In this document: positions 12,042-40,078 of the stretch, piece after piece
Numbering within the stretch: position 1 is the stretch's first letter
How the letters are laid out: each line of letters starts with the position of its first letter
Position numbers and translations under genes: made by a program
Notes under the pieces: generated by a model
Databases searched by the model: none
What the model was told of the DNA's origin: nothing
The model's input: only the letters and a program-made list of their open reading frames with translations
Origin: Mesostigma viride
Taxonomy: Eukaryota; Streptophyta; Mesostigmatophyceae; Mesostigmatales; Mesostigmataceae
Reading direction: 5' to 3'
DNA length: 64,000 bases
Assembly: GCA_009746045.1 (NCBI GenBank)
Contig: RPFO01000846.1
Span: 1-64,000 of the forward strand

Positions 12042-13791
12042 TGTTACCAAGAAAAGTCCTTATTTTAGGACCAGTTTGAATTAAAAAATATATGTGCAAA
12101 CATCAAATTTCGACCCTGGCATTTTTACCACTGACAGACAACACACTTTTTGAATTTTGGACAAAAACCTGGGTTCAAATAATTACATTTAGTGCCTGAA
12201 TGGACCCTGGCCCATGGCAGGCCTCAAACCGCGAATTTGGTCAAAATGAGAATTTAGGACCAATAGGACCAATTAGTGTCAACGCATGACCATGCTATCC
12301 ACACGGTCCCTTGAGCATCTTACAAGCGCTAGGGGACCCTACGAGGCCTTGGGATGGCGGGGCAGCGTATAACAAGGCCATACCCTGCTGTGGCTGCCTC
12401 TATATATACGCGTGCTTAACGGTGTCACAGATGGTGCAGGTAATGCAATATACGGTTGCATGGTTGCTGAGGTTGCCCGGCTTGAACATGGCCCACCCCT
12501 TGCGGTAAACTTTCTCTAAGCATATGCCAAACCTTCTTTGACATCACGGACATGCTGGCCACCACCCAGCGATGAAAAAACATTGCATTTGCATTGCAAC
12601 TAACACATGAATGCAGCCAAATCAAGTTACAGAACAACGTTGTGCTAACATGCAACGCTTTGTGAGTGAATTCAGGGTGCATGTAACACGTAAACCATAC
12701 TGAATATACTGTCTGAGAACACCCTGAACGACTGCAGGCCATAGGACCATGGTTTATAACTAACACATGAGTAAAACTGCTCTTACGCATGTGTGTTTAG
12801 CTGCAGCGGACGACGAAGATAGAGACGTAAAAAATTGTATGACGTAAACCAACTATGTGTGACAGTTATGTGCACAGAGAGCGTCCCCTCTTTTTAGGCA
12901 TAGCTGGCTGACTCAAAACACCACGACAGCGTTGCCAGTTACACTCATGATCTAGGGCACCCCGGCACGTACCTGCTACTTACGTCGCCTCATTCCAGAT
13001 GGTTGCAAAAAAGTCGCTGAAATCCGCAGCGAGGTCAGCTTTCCGAAAGCTGAGCGCACCAAAGCTGGCCAACCGGTTCGAAAATGATATAAACCACGCT
13101 TGTGATGCGTTCTAGGTCCAAGAAATACCGAAAGTGAAGACCTATAAGGTGCGCTCGCTGCCCAGCCTGAACGTCCCTAAAACATGGTCGACAATGGAAA
13201 TCGGGCAAGAATATCACAGCCCAGGCGCTCCCATGTCAAATACTCCGTTTCTAAACTCCAGACTATTATCAAAATCGTCCACAAAAATTTCCTGGCTTGA
13301 TTCGCACCACCATCGCTAATACACTAACATGTTTGTGCCAAAATCGACCCTCCGCGAGCAGGCGATCTGCGACCCATTTGTGATGTGCCGCTGTGCTACA
13401 GCACTACACATAAAAACTTGCGCAGAAAATTTCACAGCCTTTAAGCATAACTTACGACCTTTCGTTTTTGCTACTGGGCGCCCGAAATGATGAACGCACG
13501 TGAAAACGCCGGCCACGATTGTCAGGTCGCCATATTCACCTCAGATCATTCCCGCACCCACTTTTTCGCTCCAAAATCGGTTATATTTTTGGTCGAGGTA
13601 CCTACTTTCCCGCCATTATACCCGGTACCCGGGTACGGAATCCGGGTACCATGTGCCGGTACCACGGGTCGGGTACATCATGCCGGGTACGGTCCACATG
13701 GGGTACGGTCCATATAGTGACCCCCCCCCCCGGTACCTCGGTTATAGTAAATTGGTCCTTAATTTAGGACTTTGTCCTAAATTAAGGACCG
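12042..13791. mobile_element. 1.75-kb insertion inside the LINE reverse transcriptase
   Basis: The reverse transcriptase frame stops after CACAGTGTC and resumes with ATGGCTAACAACAGG, so the DNA between is an insertion. Its ends are imperfect inverted repeats: AAGTCCTTATTTTAGGACCA on the left and the complement of a similar sequence on the right. The right end also carries a perfect 17-bp hairpin (13754-13790) with a 3-base loop. A GGGTAC-rich cluster lies at 13620-13740. No recognisable protein. A clear target duplication could not be defined. Confidence 0.65.
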
Positions 13792-15338
13792 TGGTATGGC
13801 TAACAACAGGCTCCGCGCCGCGCTGGACCCACACCTGGGTGAGTCTCAGATGGGTTTCCGTCGTGGTCGTAACACTGTCATGGCTGTGTTTGTCGCGCGC
13901 CGGTTGATGGAGGAGGTGCGTCGCCTTCCCCCTGACAGTTTGCCGCTGGTCTTCATTTTTGTTGACTATATCAAGGCCTTTGACACGGTCCTCTGGGAGG
14001 CTCTTTGGGCCATCCTAGCTCTGGATCGGGTGCCACCTGCGTTTATTGCTGCCATTCGCCGACTGCATGTATGAGGGCTCACAGGCAGTAGTGCGGACTG
14101 CGGAAGGCACCACCCCACCATTCCCCCTTCACCACGGGGTGTGGCAAGGTTGTGTCCTGTCCCCATACCTGTTCATTATTGTCGTGGATCACGTCATGCG
14201 CAGGGCACGTGCGCGCTTTACTGCTCGACTGGGGTTCGAGCCAGGCTTGGACATCCTTAACGTGAAAGAGCACGGCGGGGTTAGACCTGGTTACCGCCTT
14301 GCCGACCTGATTTATGCGGATGACACCACCCTCATCGAGCGCCCCGAGCACATTCAGACCTGGCTGGACTGTCTGGGCTTGGAGGCAAGGGCGGTGGGGC
14401 CATGGAGATTAGTGTCAAAACTGAGGCGATGGTGATTGGGGCCTCCAGTACACCATGCACCGCTGCCGCGCCTGCTCGACGGGACGGAGGTCCCGTTCCG
14501 CGACCGCTTCAAGCTGTTGGGGAGCTGGCTTCCTGACACTGCCGACGATGTGGACACCCGCATCGGCCTTTCCTGGGCCAAGCTCCGTTCGCTCAACACC
14601 TACTGGCGCTCGAAGGGCCTGGGCGAGCACCGCAAGCGCATGCTCTTCAAGGTCCTCGGTCCTCACGGTGCTCTCGTATGGCGCCGAGGCGTGGACACTC
14701 ACACCCAAACTGGCAGCTAGGCTAGACGGCACGGTTTACAGGATGCTCCGACAGGTCCTTAACGTAGGTTTTTCAGAGCGCACGTCATCAGAGTCTTTGT
14801 ATCATGGCATGCCTCGTATTTCGGACGAGATTAGGCAGCATAGGATAGCATTTGTAGGACACCTTGCTCGCACCAGCCAGGTCGACACCGCCCTTGGTCT
14901 GGCCGGCCCCGGCAGCGGCTTGGCCAGCCAGGGCGACACATTCTGACCGGGGCCTGGCCCCGAGGGCATTCCCAAAAGGGTAGGGAATTAACCTGTCACG
15001 AACTACACCCAGATGTTGCTGGACGACCTAGTGGTCCCAGCCCAGTTTGAGTACCGCATCCACTCTCTCTCCCGCCTTTGGACTGCCATGCAGGACAAGA
15101 CGCGGTGGAAGAAGATTGTCAAGGCGCACACGCCCGACCCTGTGGGCAAGCCCCCTCCCCCCAAGCGGAGGAGGCGTTTTGATGAGTATAGTGTAGTGAG
15201 GATTTTCTAGACTAGATAGCTTAGAGTTAGGATAGTTCGATTACGCGGCTAGTTCCTCCACCCCATCAGTCAATCATGGAATATACATGTGCTATATACA
15301 TGTGACCTCCCCATGCACGGAGGCATGTTATAATTTAA
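13792..15338 (+). pseudogene. LINE reverse transcriptase, 3' part and 3' UTR (broken)
   Basis: Continues the broken LINE: QMGFRRGRN, motif A FVDYIKAFD, motif B region GVWQGCVLSPYLF, motif C YADDTTL, then the thumb/C-terminal segment (RFKLLGSWLP, LSYGAEAWTL, RMLRQVLNVGFSE). The end is a basic tail, GKPPPPKRRRRF, before a 3' UTR that ends at 15338. Several frame changes make it inactive. The catalytic Asp residues of motifs A and C remain readable. Related fragments lie at 39600, 53750 and 55790. Confidence 0.87.
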
Positions 15339-17617
15339 GGGGAGGGGATATGCCTAAAGGGCACTTTTCTGGAAACCATACCTATGCATGTGCTAAAAAT
15401 CCAATTATGATTGGGAACCATAAATATGATTTAAAAAAAAAATTCCAACCACTTGGGGGGGGTACTAGCCCCCACCAGATGCCGGTTACGCGCTAAAAAT
15501 AGAAAAAGACGCTACTTTTGGCATATTTTCCCTAGGACAATGGGCAAACATATTTGGACCAAATCATATATTTCCAATTAGTTCCCCCACTTTTGAGAAA
15601 GTCTGCCTAATTTTGAGCACAAAATAATGATGTTTAGACACATTGATGGATTTTCCCGCAAAAAGGGTACTTTTTTTCACCAAAAAAAATAAAACAAATC
15701 ATAAACACATGGAATCATGCCATATCTTATATTTTCAAATACTAGAGAGGGGGGGACATGCAGCCCCAAATTTTCAGGTCATTCTGACAAGCGCAGCCCT
15801 ATTTGATGGATATTCCTAGATTGCCACCTGTGATGACGCTGACGGAGGTTTTAGCTAGTATTTAACCACACTAACACCCCTTAATACATCTAAGCCACGT
15901 GAAAACTGGCCAAACCACACACTACCATCCTCTGCACGTATGGTACCTCCAATGTTCCAGGTTTGACGCCATTCTGACAAGAACTGCCCAAGTTACAACC
16001 ATTCCAAGACGGCCACCCATGTAGACACTACAAGGAAATTAGAGTAACCATTCAGCCACACTAGCACCTCCTTCTTCATCAAAGACATCTGCAAACTGAC
16101 CAAAGCACACATAATTAACTCTTGCACGCTGACGGCAACGCATGGTCAACGTGGGGGTCATTGTGACAAGAACTACTCAAGTTGATGGGTTTCCTATATG
16201 ACCACCTGACAAGGCGCTAAGGACCACTCAGTAAGTTAGTAACCCCACAGTGCCACTTCATATGCCATCCAACATGCACCAAAACCATGCTGAGTATGTT
16301 TACAATGTACGAAGGGCTGGCCACGCACCTCATATGTCTTCATCATCCCTCCAGCATGGCCAGCCTTGTAAATATGTTCATAGCCTTGACGATGGTAGCC
16401 CTAATATGCCTAAGCAGCATTTCCTATGTTTCTCCTAGGTTAGAGTGTAAGGTTGATGACAACCAAGCTAATCAACTCAACAACACCTCCTAAACTGTCC
16501 TCCCCGGCATGGATGACAAACTGGGACTATGGAGGGCAAGGAACCAAGCAGGAACATGGTATATATAGCTTGCATGCAGTCATGCATGTCAACCATGGTT
16601 GGCTCAGCACATTGTAGTCTTGTCACATCATCATAACAAAGGAAAGCTCAAACAACCATTGGTGCCAGCTATCTACATGCAGTCACACAAATGCAATATC
16701 TCCAACATCATCATCACTAAAACACTTCCATCCTTGCACGATAAAATGCAAAGAAACCATTGGCGGCCCTTCAGCGCATGAGCGCTGTGATGCCGCTGCG
16801 AAGAGAGGGTGCGTCACTCTCACACAACAAGAAGCGTCCATACGCACAACATCCTTGCCGGAACACGTTTTATGAAATGCCTTATACCTTCCTGAAGAGC
16901 TATAGGCTGCGACTGAAGCGGCCCTGATCACGACATCAACGAAAACAATCTAAAGCTGCCAGGTATTCGACAACACAACGGCAAGCGACGGCGAGATAGC
17001 TGGCGGAAACTGCCCAAAAAGAACGCAAAAAACCTCGAACGATGAGCTCATAGAAGAAAGCACTGATAGCAGATAACATTCGCGACAAATCTGTACCTCG
17101 CCCTCGTAAATCCCTCGCCCAGGCGCGCAACAACAGCCGTTCTTCCATGGACAGGTCAGACACGCACTGCGCAGGTCTGAACAATTACTTACCGATAATG
17201 GCCGAAAATCTGGAAAAAAGCACCAGCGCGGTTTAGAATTCGATGCAACCGATATTAACGCCTGCTTCACGGTCAAAACAACCCTAAAAACCGCGATTTT
17301 ACTGCCGCTATCATGAATTCTATTTTATTCCGCGCGACCAAAAAATTCAGATTACCCCCCATGCCGATGGCATAAAAAAACAACAGCGATATTGTAAACC
17401 AGCTGATTTCCGCAACAAACTGACATCATAAACTCATCGTCTTTTAGATTCGAGTAAAATTTTTGCATTTCGCCTGCCCTAGTGTGGTAGTTTCGCCTGA
17501 ACGCAGTCGCCATGGCCACTTCCGCAAGGGGTGCGCACACCGTGCACGTGAAATTTATGACCTTCGGTTCCGGCGCGAATTTTTTGGCGCCAAAAAATTC
17601 GGGCATGTCCCGTCCCC
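15339..17617. mobile_element. TTAA-flanked DNA element with inverted ends
   Basis: The left end GGGGAGGGGATATGCC and the complement of the right end, GGGGACGGGACATGCC, are inverted repeats of 16 bp with two mismatches, and each is directly flanked by TTAA. TTAA duplication is the hallmark of piggyBac-type elements. Inside, short minus-strand frames (for example 17606-17352) have no recognisable transposase motif, so it is called non-autonomous. The neighbouring LINE tail is itself TTAA-rich, which weakens the duplication as evidence. Confidence 0.55.
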
Positions 17618-17639
17618 TTAATTTAATTTTTTAATGCGC

Positions 17640-19130
17640 GAAGGCAACATGAGCACTAGGCTAAGCCTGACTAATCCACACTACTGTGATATATATTCCC
17701 TAGACTGAGGTGGCATGCAGGAGGTGCTTGCCAGCTATAGGGCTTGTCAGGTCAACGTGGATGACCGCCCCCCTCCAGTATATACCAGCTTCCCCCCTGC
17801 GCTCTGCCGGAGCTGAAGGTAGGTCGGCCATAGCTCGCGTCGCCGCTATTGCTGGGCCAGGGTCAAGTCGTCGTCCAGCGTGAAGCGAGTCCCCAAGAGC
17901 TTCTTGCGACGACAGCTTGTCCGCCATGTACTTCAAGGTGAGGAGCACGGGTGCCGGCCGGGCCAGCCGCGCCTTACCCCGCGCGCGGGGGAGCTAGGCG
18001 GACATCCGCAGCTCACCAGTGAGTTCAGTGCATGGGGGCAAGAATGTCGCGCTTAAATGCCGTGACAAGAGTCGTCGAGGTCTCGTCTGCCGGCTGGTCG
18101 AAGTGCTTGACGATGACATTGTGGCTGCTGATGCGCTGGGGGATGTCGGCCTCCTCACGAAGGTCGAGTGCCAGTGTTAATTGCTTGCATGCATGAGCTG
18201 TGCCGCGATGGTGGAGGTGGTGGAGGTGGTGTGGTGCTTAAGCAAGTCCGCCCAGGTGGATCGAGGGAGCATCGCTGGCGGCGGGGGCCAGCAGATGCCC
18301 CGGCTGGGCAGCGATGTCCTTCACCACCTGGGCGGTGAGGCCGGCGCGGTGTCATGCCAGCACTCAAGGGCGGTGGCGGTATAGCTTGGAGGCGCTTGTC
18401 GAGGTCGAGGAGCTGGGCCGGCCTTGATGTCGGCAGTGGAGGCGGAAATGGCAGTGCATGGAGGTGGAGGCGACGGTGGTGGAAAGCCGGTGAGGGAGCT
18501 CAGTAGCCAGCGTGCCTCCCATTGCTGCATGCCACATCGGCAGCAAGGGGGGTCACGTGCTGCTGGAAGGCTTCTGTAAGGATGGAACGGAGTGTGGATG
18601 CGGAGATGGATGGAGCCCAGATTTCGCCGTCATGCAGAGCGCATGAGAAGGGAATAAAGGATCTGAGGTGCTGAATCGAAGGCGGGGCTGGGGTTGCATG
18701 GGGGTGATCCGTCACATAGGTGAGGGGGCACCCGATTTTCCATCCCGGTTCAAAGATGAGACGGTTGATGATGTGGAGATGGATGCACACTGAGGTCGTA
18801 AAGCGAGGCGTAGTCCCCGTAGAAGATGCAGTGCAGAGCATCGCGCTCGGAGACATGTTGCATGAGCCATTCGTGATCGTCGACTTAATTGAAGGGTTGA
18901 GGCCGGAAGCGCGGTTCTGTTGATCCAGCGTGGTGCTGGGCGGCTGCGTTTTGAATCAGGCGATGCTGAAGGCGAGGCCGCAGGAGCCGAGTGCACTACC
19001 AGTGCTTGAGTAGTGTCACCGCTGCCTGGAAGGCCGGGCGGAACTGCAGCTGAAGCTGCAGGCGAATTTTCTTGGCTCATCGCAGCCGCCAGGCTGCGTT
19101 GCGTAGTCGAGCGTTTGCTCGCCATAATAT
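17640..19130 (-). mobile_element. Second LINE ORF1-like fragment (minus strand)
   Basis: A second diverged copy of the ORF1-like sequence seen at 9150-10460. A plausible ORF1 start lies at 19125 (MASKRSTTQRSLAAAM) with a Ser/Ala/Pro-rich leader. The C-terminal region reappears near 17950-17740 with ALRELK-like and WRGAVIHVD segments. Multiple frame changes disable it. The stretch 19131-19540 upstream holds nothing recognised. Confidence 0.6.
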
Positions 19131-19630
19131 TGCTTTTTAGTTTCGGAAAAGTATATCAGCGTGTGCGTCTTAGAGAGACGAAGCGATAGTGATATTCACG
19201 GCCGAATTTGGTGCCCAAACGTGAAAGTTATGAGCTCCGCCGTCAGCCATGGCTACCTCGTGGATCGTGCAGCTCCGCAATCCATGGAATAGGCATGCTG
19301 GCTAGCCTAAATGAAATAATTTGGTCCGAGGACGAGGGTCTCGTCCTCACATAGTTCGATGAATGTAAAGTGCGATGAAGCCTACACATTGAAACCTGGG
19401 GCAACTATCCATGTGTAATTGGTCTCAAGTGCTAGCCATTATGAGTGTGTATTGGGTTAAGTAGCTTGGCATTGATCAAGTCGCGGTGCCAGATATCTCA
19501 CGACCCCGGTCGCGAGAAGCGCAATCTGCATTAGGCCACCTTGATTCTTCCTACTAATACCGGCATAGTTGATCTTTCGCGACGTAGCTCAGGTTTAGGT
19601 GTAAATCCGGGCACGTTACACTGCCTCTGG

Positions 19631-19760
19631 CATGAAGGAGAGAAGAGGGGGTCACTGCCCTTTCTTCCTGTTGTGCACACACAGGGATTAAAAGCACTCC
19701 GGTGCTCCGCACGTGACTCCCCAACGGGAGCACGAGTTTAAATAATTAATTAATGAAATA
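19631..19760 (+). mobile_element. Family-C LINE/SINE 3' tail
   Basis: GGCATGAAGGAGAG, GTGCACACACAGGGATTAAA, GCACTCCGGTGCTCC, GACTCCCCAACGGGAGCACGAGTTT and then a TTAA-rich tail. A second copy lies at 20135-20275, and inverted copies at 38350 and 40080. Confidence 0.7.
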
Positions 19761-20134
19761 ATCCGCCACAAGGCCAGCCCCGAGAAGCCCGGCCTGGGGC
19801 GTGGACCTTTTTGTCAACAACAAACTGTTGAAACTTGCCGGCCCCCCAGCCTGGGCCGTCCCCGGCCCGGGGTATAGAGCAGTTGTCTAGATGGGGGCAA
19901 CGTGATAGCTTAGGCATCATATAGCACTCGGAATGATCAATATTAATTAGCTCAGCGTTATTGTACCTTAGACTGAAACTAGCTCTGACTCCAGCTTCTG
20001 GCAACTAACTCAGTGCGCTTTGGCCGACACCATTAATTAGCTTGCGCTCTAGCGTTTATACCTACCTTTCTTACGGCATAAGCTAGCTATATATGCGTCA
20101 GCCTACCTATGGTATTGCATGTGGCATGCCCTCT

Positions 20135-20278
20135 GGCATGAAGGAGAAACTGAGGGGGTCTCTGCTCTTTCCTCCTGTTGTGCACATACAGGGATTTAAA
20201 GCACTCCGGTGCTCTGTGACTCCCCAACGGGAGCACGAGTTTCATTAATTAATTATTAAGTATTGCATGGTTGTATCG
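20135..20278 (+). mobile_element. Family-C LINE/SINE 3' tail, second copy
   Basis: About 85 percent identical by eye to 19631-19760, with the same order of motifs and the same terminal hairpin followed by ATTAATTAATTATT. The DNA between the two copies and on to 20650 shows no gene. Confidence 0.7.
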
Positions 20279-20658
20279 CACCCACAGTGAACTGCGCTGG
20301 CCCACGCCTTGCTGCGGATAGAGCGCTGTCTGGCCTGCATCAGCCTACTTCATGTGGCAGTGAGTGAGAGAATTAAGCTAGGGCGCCCTCCTTCGATCGT
20401 TGTGCATGTATCATAGGGGTTGAAGGTTCCTTTACTTATAGGTAGTAGTTAGTATTGGCTGACCACGTGACGCACTCATTAATCAATTAATTCAATATAC
20501 ACATTCTAGCGCACATTCACATCTTATTTTCTAGTGCAGGTCAACCAGAACTGATAGTCCAAAAATGATGTGCTACAGTCTGACTGAGATCTCGCAGTCT
20601 TCATGGAAGCCAATCAGAAAACCATCTGCAGTTGGTTGTGGTAGACATGGAAGCCTGT

Positions 20659-36188
<15,530 letters not shown>

Positions 36189-38345
36189 CAGTGAGTCAAG
36201 AATTGATTAAATTGCAAGGCCTCGCCGAACTTTATTGAGAATGGGCTCCATTTTTCCCTTATCTCCATTCCCACCTTTAACACAGACGTGGCAACGCTGT
36301 TGCGAAATGCAACGCTGTTGCGAAATGCCCCCGTGCCCGTAAACAAAAAAGTCTCGTCACGCCCCGCCTGAAATCTTGCCTGCTGCCGCGTGTCATCGGC
36401 CCTCGGCCTGTTCCGCATCCCGAGGTCGTGCCAAAGCATCTCGGGCCAACAGTCCGTTGAGGCGTTGACCGTACCCTAATTACGAACGCAATTTATCATC
36501 AGCGTGGACAGGTCACTGGACCCTACGGATGCGGGCTATTTTTTAATAATGCAGTATCTAAACGCAGTAGTACCTCACGACAAGACCTGCTAGAATGTTT
36601 TTACTGTGTCACTGTGGCTGTCAATCCCTGTTTTCATAACCAATCCTGACTAAATTAGTGGGGGTTTTGGAATTGGGAACAGCCGGCCGGTTGCGACCAG
36701 TGCAGGGTTGGCCAGTTGGGAAAGGCCCAGTTGGGAAACGGGCCCGTGCAGCCGGCGTTTCGCGTCTGTTCACCGACCTGTTTGATCATGGTCAGTTGAT
36801 CACCGAGCCACCGACCCGACCAGGACAGGGGAGGTGAACAGGGTCGAAAATGCGATTGTGGTAAGTCATCAGATGTGACGGGCTGAAGAAAAACTTGTCG
36901 ACGGCCGACGCACCTTTGCGCGGATCGATCCTGGCACGAGGAGAGCGGGTGAACGCTGTTTTTCCACAGCTAGCTTGTGCTAGCTGCGAATAGCTTTTAC
37001 TGGCGCCTGGCCGAGCTGTCGACGGATGTCGTCTGGCCGAGTGTGTTTATTATAATAATGACCCCCGCCCAAGCAGAGATTCCCCCGGCCGGCCCTCGCC
37101 CCAAGGCCCAAGCAGAGGTTTGCATCCTTTTGAATACACCAGAGGATTTAATATTATAAAGAGTGCATTACCATACACTTACTACTAGGATAGTAATATC
37201 TATGATTATTATATAGATATTATTAGGCTGAAGTCCAGCTTACGCATATGCATTTTTGCACCCTAGCTTGATGTGAAATACTCGTAGGATAAAGAAAAAC
37301 TCTTTATTATTTAAATACTTGCGCATAGGCTATCCTCTATTTGCAACCCTACCTATAATCAATACATTTTCACGAACTCCTCACATGTCTTTTTACGCCT
37401 AATTATGATTAACGTAGCTAATGGGTAACTACTAAGCGAAGAGGCGGCCCGGAACGCTCCCGGCGCGCATCCTGACGGGACCATGGCGCCCGTCCCAGAT
37501 CGCCGCGCCAAACGTCATCAGTGTAGCAATGAATCCTTCTTACCGAGCAAGCGATGGCCGGGTTAAGTGAACGCGACCATGTATATGTGCAACTAGTAAG
37601 AGCTGGACTGGCTGGGCGGAAAGTCTGGAACTGCCGACTGATCCTCATCTCGGCACTGAGGTTGATTTCGGCAGTCGGCACGCTGATCTCGGCAGGCTAT
37701 CTGGCCGGGTACCACTATGGGAGTAACAGAGAGACGAGTCCGAGACCCCCGCCGTTTAGCTGGTTTTGCATGATTCGTCCGGCCATTGTGAGAGTGAGCC
37801 GGGGGGACTGGACTGAGGGGGGCTATTGCGATGTACGTAGTCGTGCTCAAGCCACGACCCACAGGGGGATCAGAATGAGTGCTCATCTGCTTTGTGAGTC
37901 GGAAATGATTGATGACAGCCCCGCCATTTGAGATAACTTCGGGTATGATTCTCAGGCATGATGAACTGAAGCATGAGTAGTCTTCGACCACAGCAAGCTA
38001 GTGCCGATCGGTCGCTGACCCGGTCAGTCGTTGTACTGGGTGGGAAACGCACATTTGAAATAACCACCGCCATATACCAACGATAGCTACTGTACATGTG
38101 CAGTCGGGCTGGGGCGGGGCGTGGGATAACCCCCCCTGCAGCGGTCATGACCACGAAGATTGCCGAGCTAGCCTCGATCACCGTGATTGGCTTATATATC
38201 TCAACTAATTGACATCGCTTGCCACGGCATCTGCGCCCGGCGCCATCATGCAGGCGGTCTGCAGTGGCGGGGGGCGGCGGCGCACCGTTCAATAATACAT
38301 ATAATAATCCTACTAGACTATCGTACTGAATATATAATATAATTG
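36189..38345. other. Upstream region of the subtilase gene, nothing recognised
   Basis: Presumably contains the subtilase promoter just above 36188, but I see no convincing core element. A 12-bp direct repeat (ATGCAACGCTGTTGCGAA) lies at about 36295-36325. No open frame from here to 38345 shows a recognisable domain or codon pattern. Confidence 0.5.
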
Positions 38346-38349
38346 TCTC

Positions 38350-38700
38350 CTTGTAACCTTAATTAATTAATTAATTAAACTCGTGCTCCCGTTGGGGAGT
38401 CACGGAGCACCGAAGTGCTTTTAATCCCTGTGTGTGCACTACAGGAGAAAGGGCAGAGACCCCCAGTCTCCTTCATGCCAAAGGCATGCCACAGCTGCAA
38501 TCGGGCGCGGCTAGCTAAAAGGACAGGCTAACGATCCGGCAAACTGTGGGTGCAATAAGACCCATGTGAGCAGATCATAGCAAGGAGCGTGGGCAAGTAA
38601 TCTGAACATAGCCAGGGCGTAGCATGGCTGTACTAGGACTAGGCTAAGGTAGGCTTGTAACCTTGTTGTCTCCTTGATAATAGATAGATGCACTCACGTA
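38350..38700 (-). mobile_element. Family-C LINE 3' tail (minus strand)
   Basis: Inverted relative to 19631: a TTAA-rich tail, ACTCGTGCTCCCGTTGGGGAGTC, then GCACCGAAGTGCTTTTAATCC, and a longer 3' UTR (GACAGGCTAACGATCCGGCA) that matches 40216-40380 closely. Truncated before any coding sequence. Confidence 0.75.
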
Positions 38701-39562
38701 ATGTATATAGTAAGCACGTGGTCCTCGTATTGGCGGCAGCGCCTGTCACTCGCCCTCACTCGCACCGTGCATGGCTGATGTGCGATTCCTCCGCACCCGG
38801 GCCGACTATGTCGCGACCCATGGATGCGGTCTAGATCCCTCCCAGGCCTGCGTGAGTGGGCCGGCAGCGATGTTGCTGCGTGTCAGTATAGTTTTGTGAT
38901 GTAGTTAGTTGTACCTTGTGCAGCTGGCGTGATCCTTGGATGTCCGTGTCAGATTACTATTAATTTCTTCAGGGTTCTTCTTCTTTTCGGGGTCTTCCTT
39001 ACGTTGCATGCCATTCTCACCTCCGTAATTCATCATTCTCAATGAATATATAATAAGCACGATTGCGGTGTAACGGACATTAAGTGAGACAACTATATAT
39101 AGTGAGAAACATGCACGCACCGGCAAAAATAAATTTACGTACTAGTACTAGCGCCCGCCGGTAAAGATTTTTTTCGCAGTTGGGCTGCATGTAGCTTGGG
39201 CTATACGGGAGGAGACCCGAGACCCATATAGCCGCGGAATCATGCCAGAGGTCCTAGGATCGAATCTGTGTTGTAGCGACTTGAAGTTTTGCACAATGGT
39301 GCTCGGCAGCATTTAGTTTACTATTCGGTTGCTTGCCTCGACAATAAGCTACACAACGATCGACCAGCTTATCGCATGTTGACTGACAAAGAATGCCACT
39401 GGGGGCCTCAACCCATTCATCACAATGATTGAAAATCGATCAACCATGCATCCATGTTGTCTCCTTGATACATGCAGCCATCATGCAGGAAAGTCATAGA
39501 TAGAACCTCCTCTATAAGAATATAAACCCAAGGACATTCCTAGAAAGATTGGTAAACCTGCC

Positions 39563-40078
39563 ATGAACTATACACACAGCAGTTGCACTGGCCGACTAGC
39601 TAGTGGTCCCAGAGGCTCGGGCTGTTGGTCTATAGGAATCAGCCCCAAAACAGAGGCCCTGGCTCTCGGCATGGCCGGGCCCCCGCCCCCATGCTCCGCC
39701 TCTTGGACGACACCGAGGTCAACTATACCCTACTTAATTCAGGCTGCTTCAAGCTGCTAGGCAGTTGGCTTCCCGGCTGCGAGGACGACCTGATGACACG
39801 GATCGGCATCATTGGCGTGGGCGCAACTCAGTCCATGACCACCGCCGCTGGTGGAGCAACCCCGCCCTACCCCGCGGCTCGTCAAGCGTGACCTCTTCAA
39901 GGTCGTCATTCTGACGATCCTGACCTACGGCGCAGAGACCGGGACACTGATCGATGCAGGAGCTGGAGCAACAACTCGACGGCAACGTCACCAAGATGCT
40001 GCGCAAGGCCCTTATTATAACATCCCCTTTGGTTTGCACATTAGTAATGAGGATTTGTACGCTGTTTTGCCCTATTAA
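39563..40078 (+). pseudogene. LINE reverse transcriptase C-terminal fragment
   Basis: Readable pieces: RLLDDTEVNYTLLNSGCFKL and LLGSWLPGCEDDLMTRIG, then LFKVVILTILTYGAETGTL. They match the thumb/C-terminal part of the LINE at 14470-14720. Frames are broken. It abuts the inverted family-C tail at 40079. Confidence 0.75.

Noticed and set aside
37554-37931. 125-codon frame with a hydrophobic stretch
   Set aside because: No homology recognised, open frame on the opposite strand as well, and no splice or repeat context.
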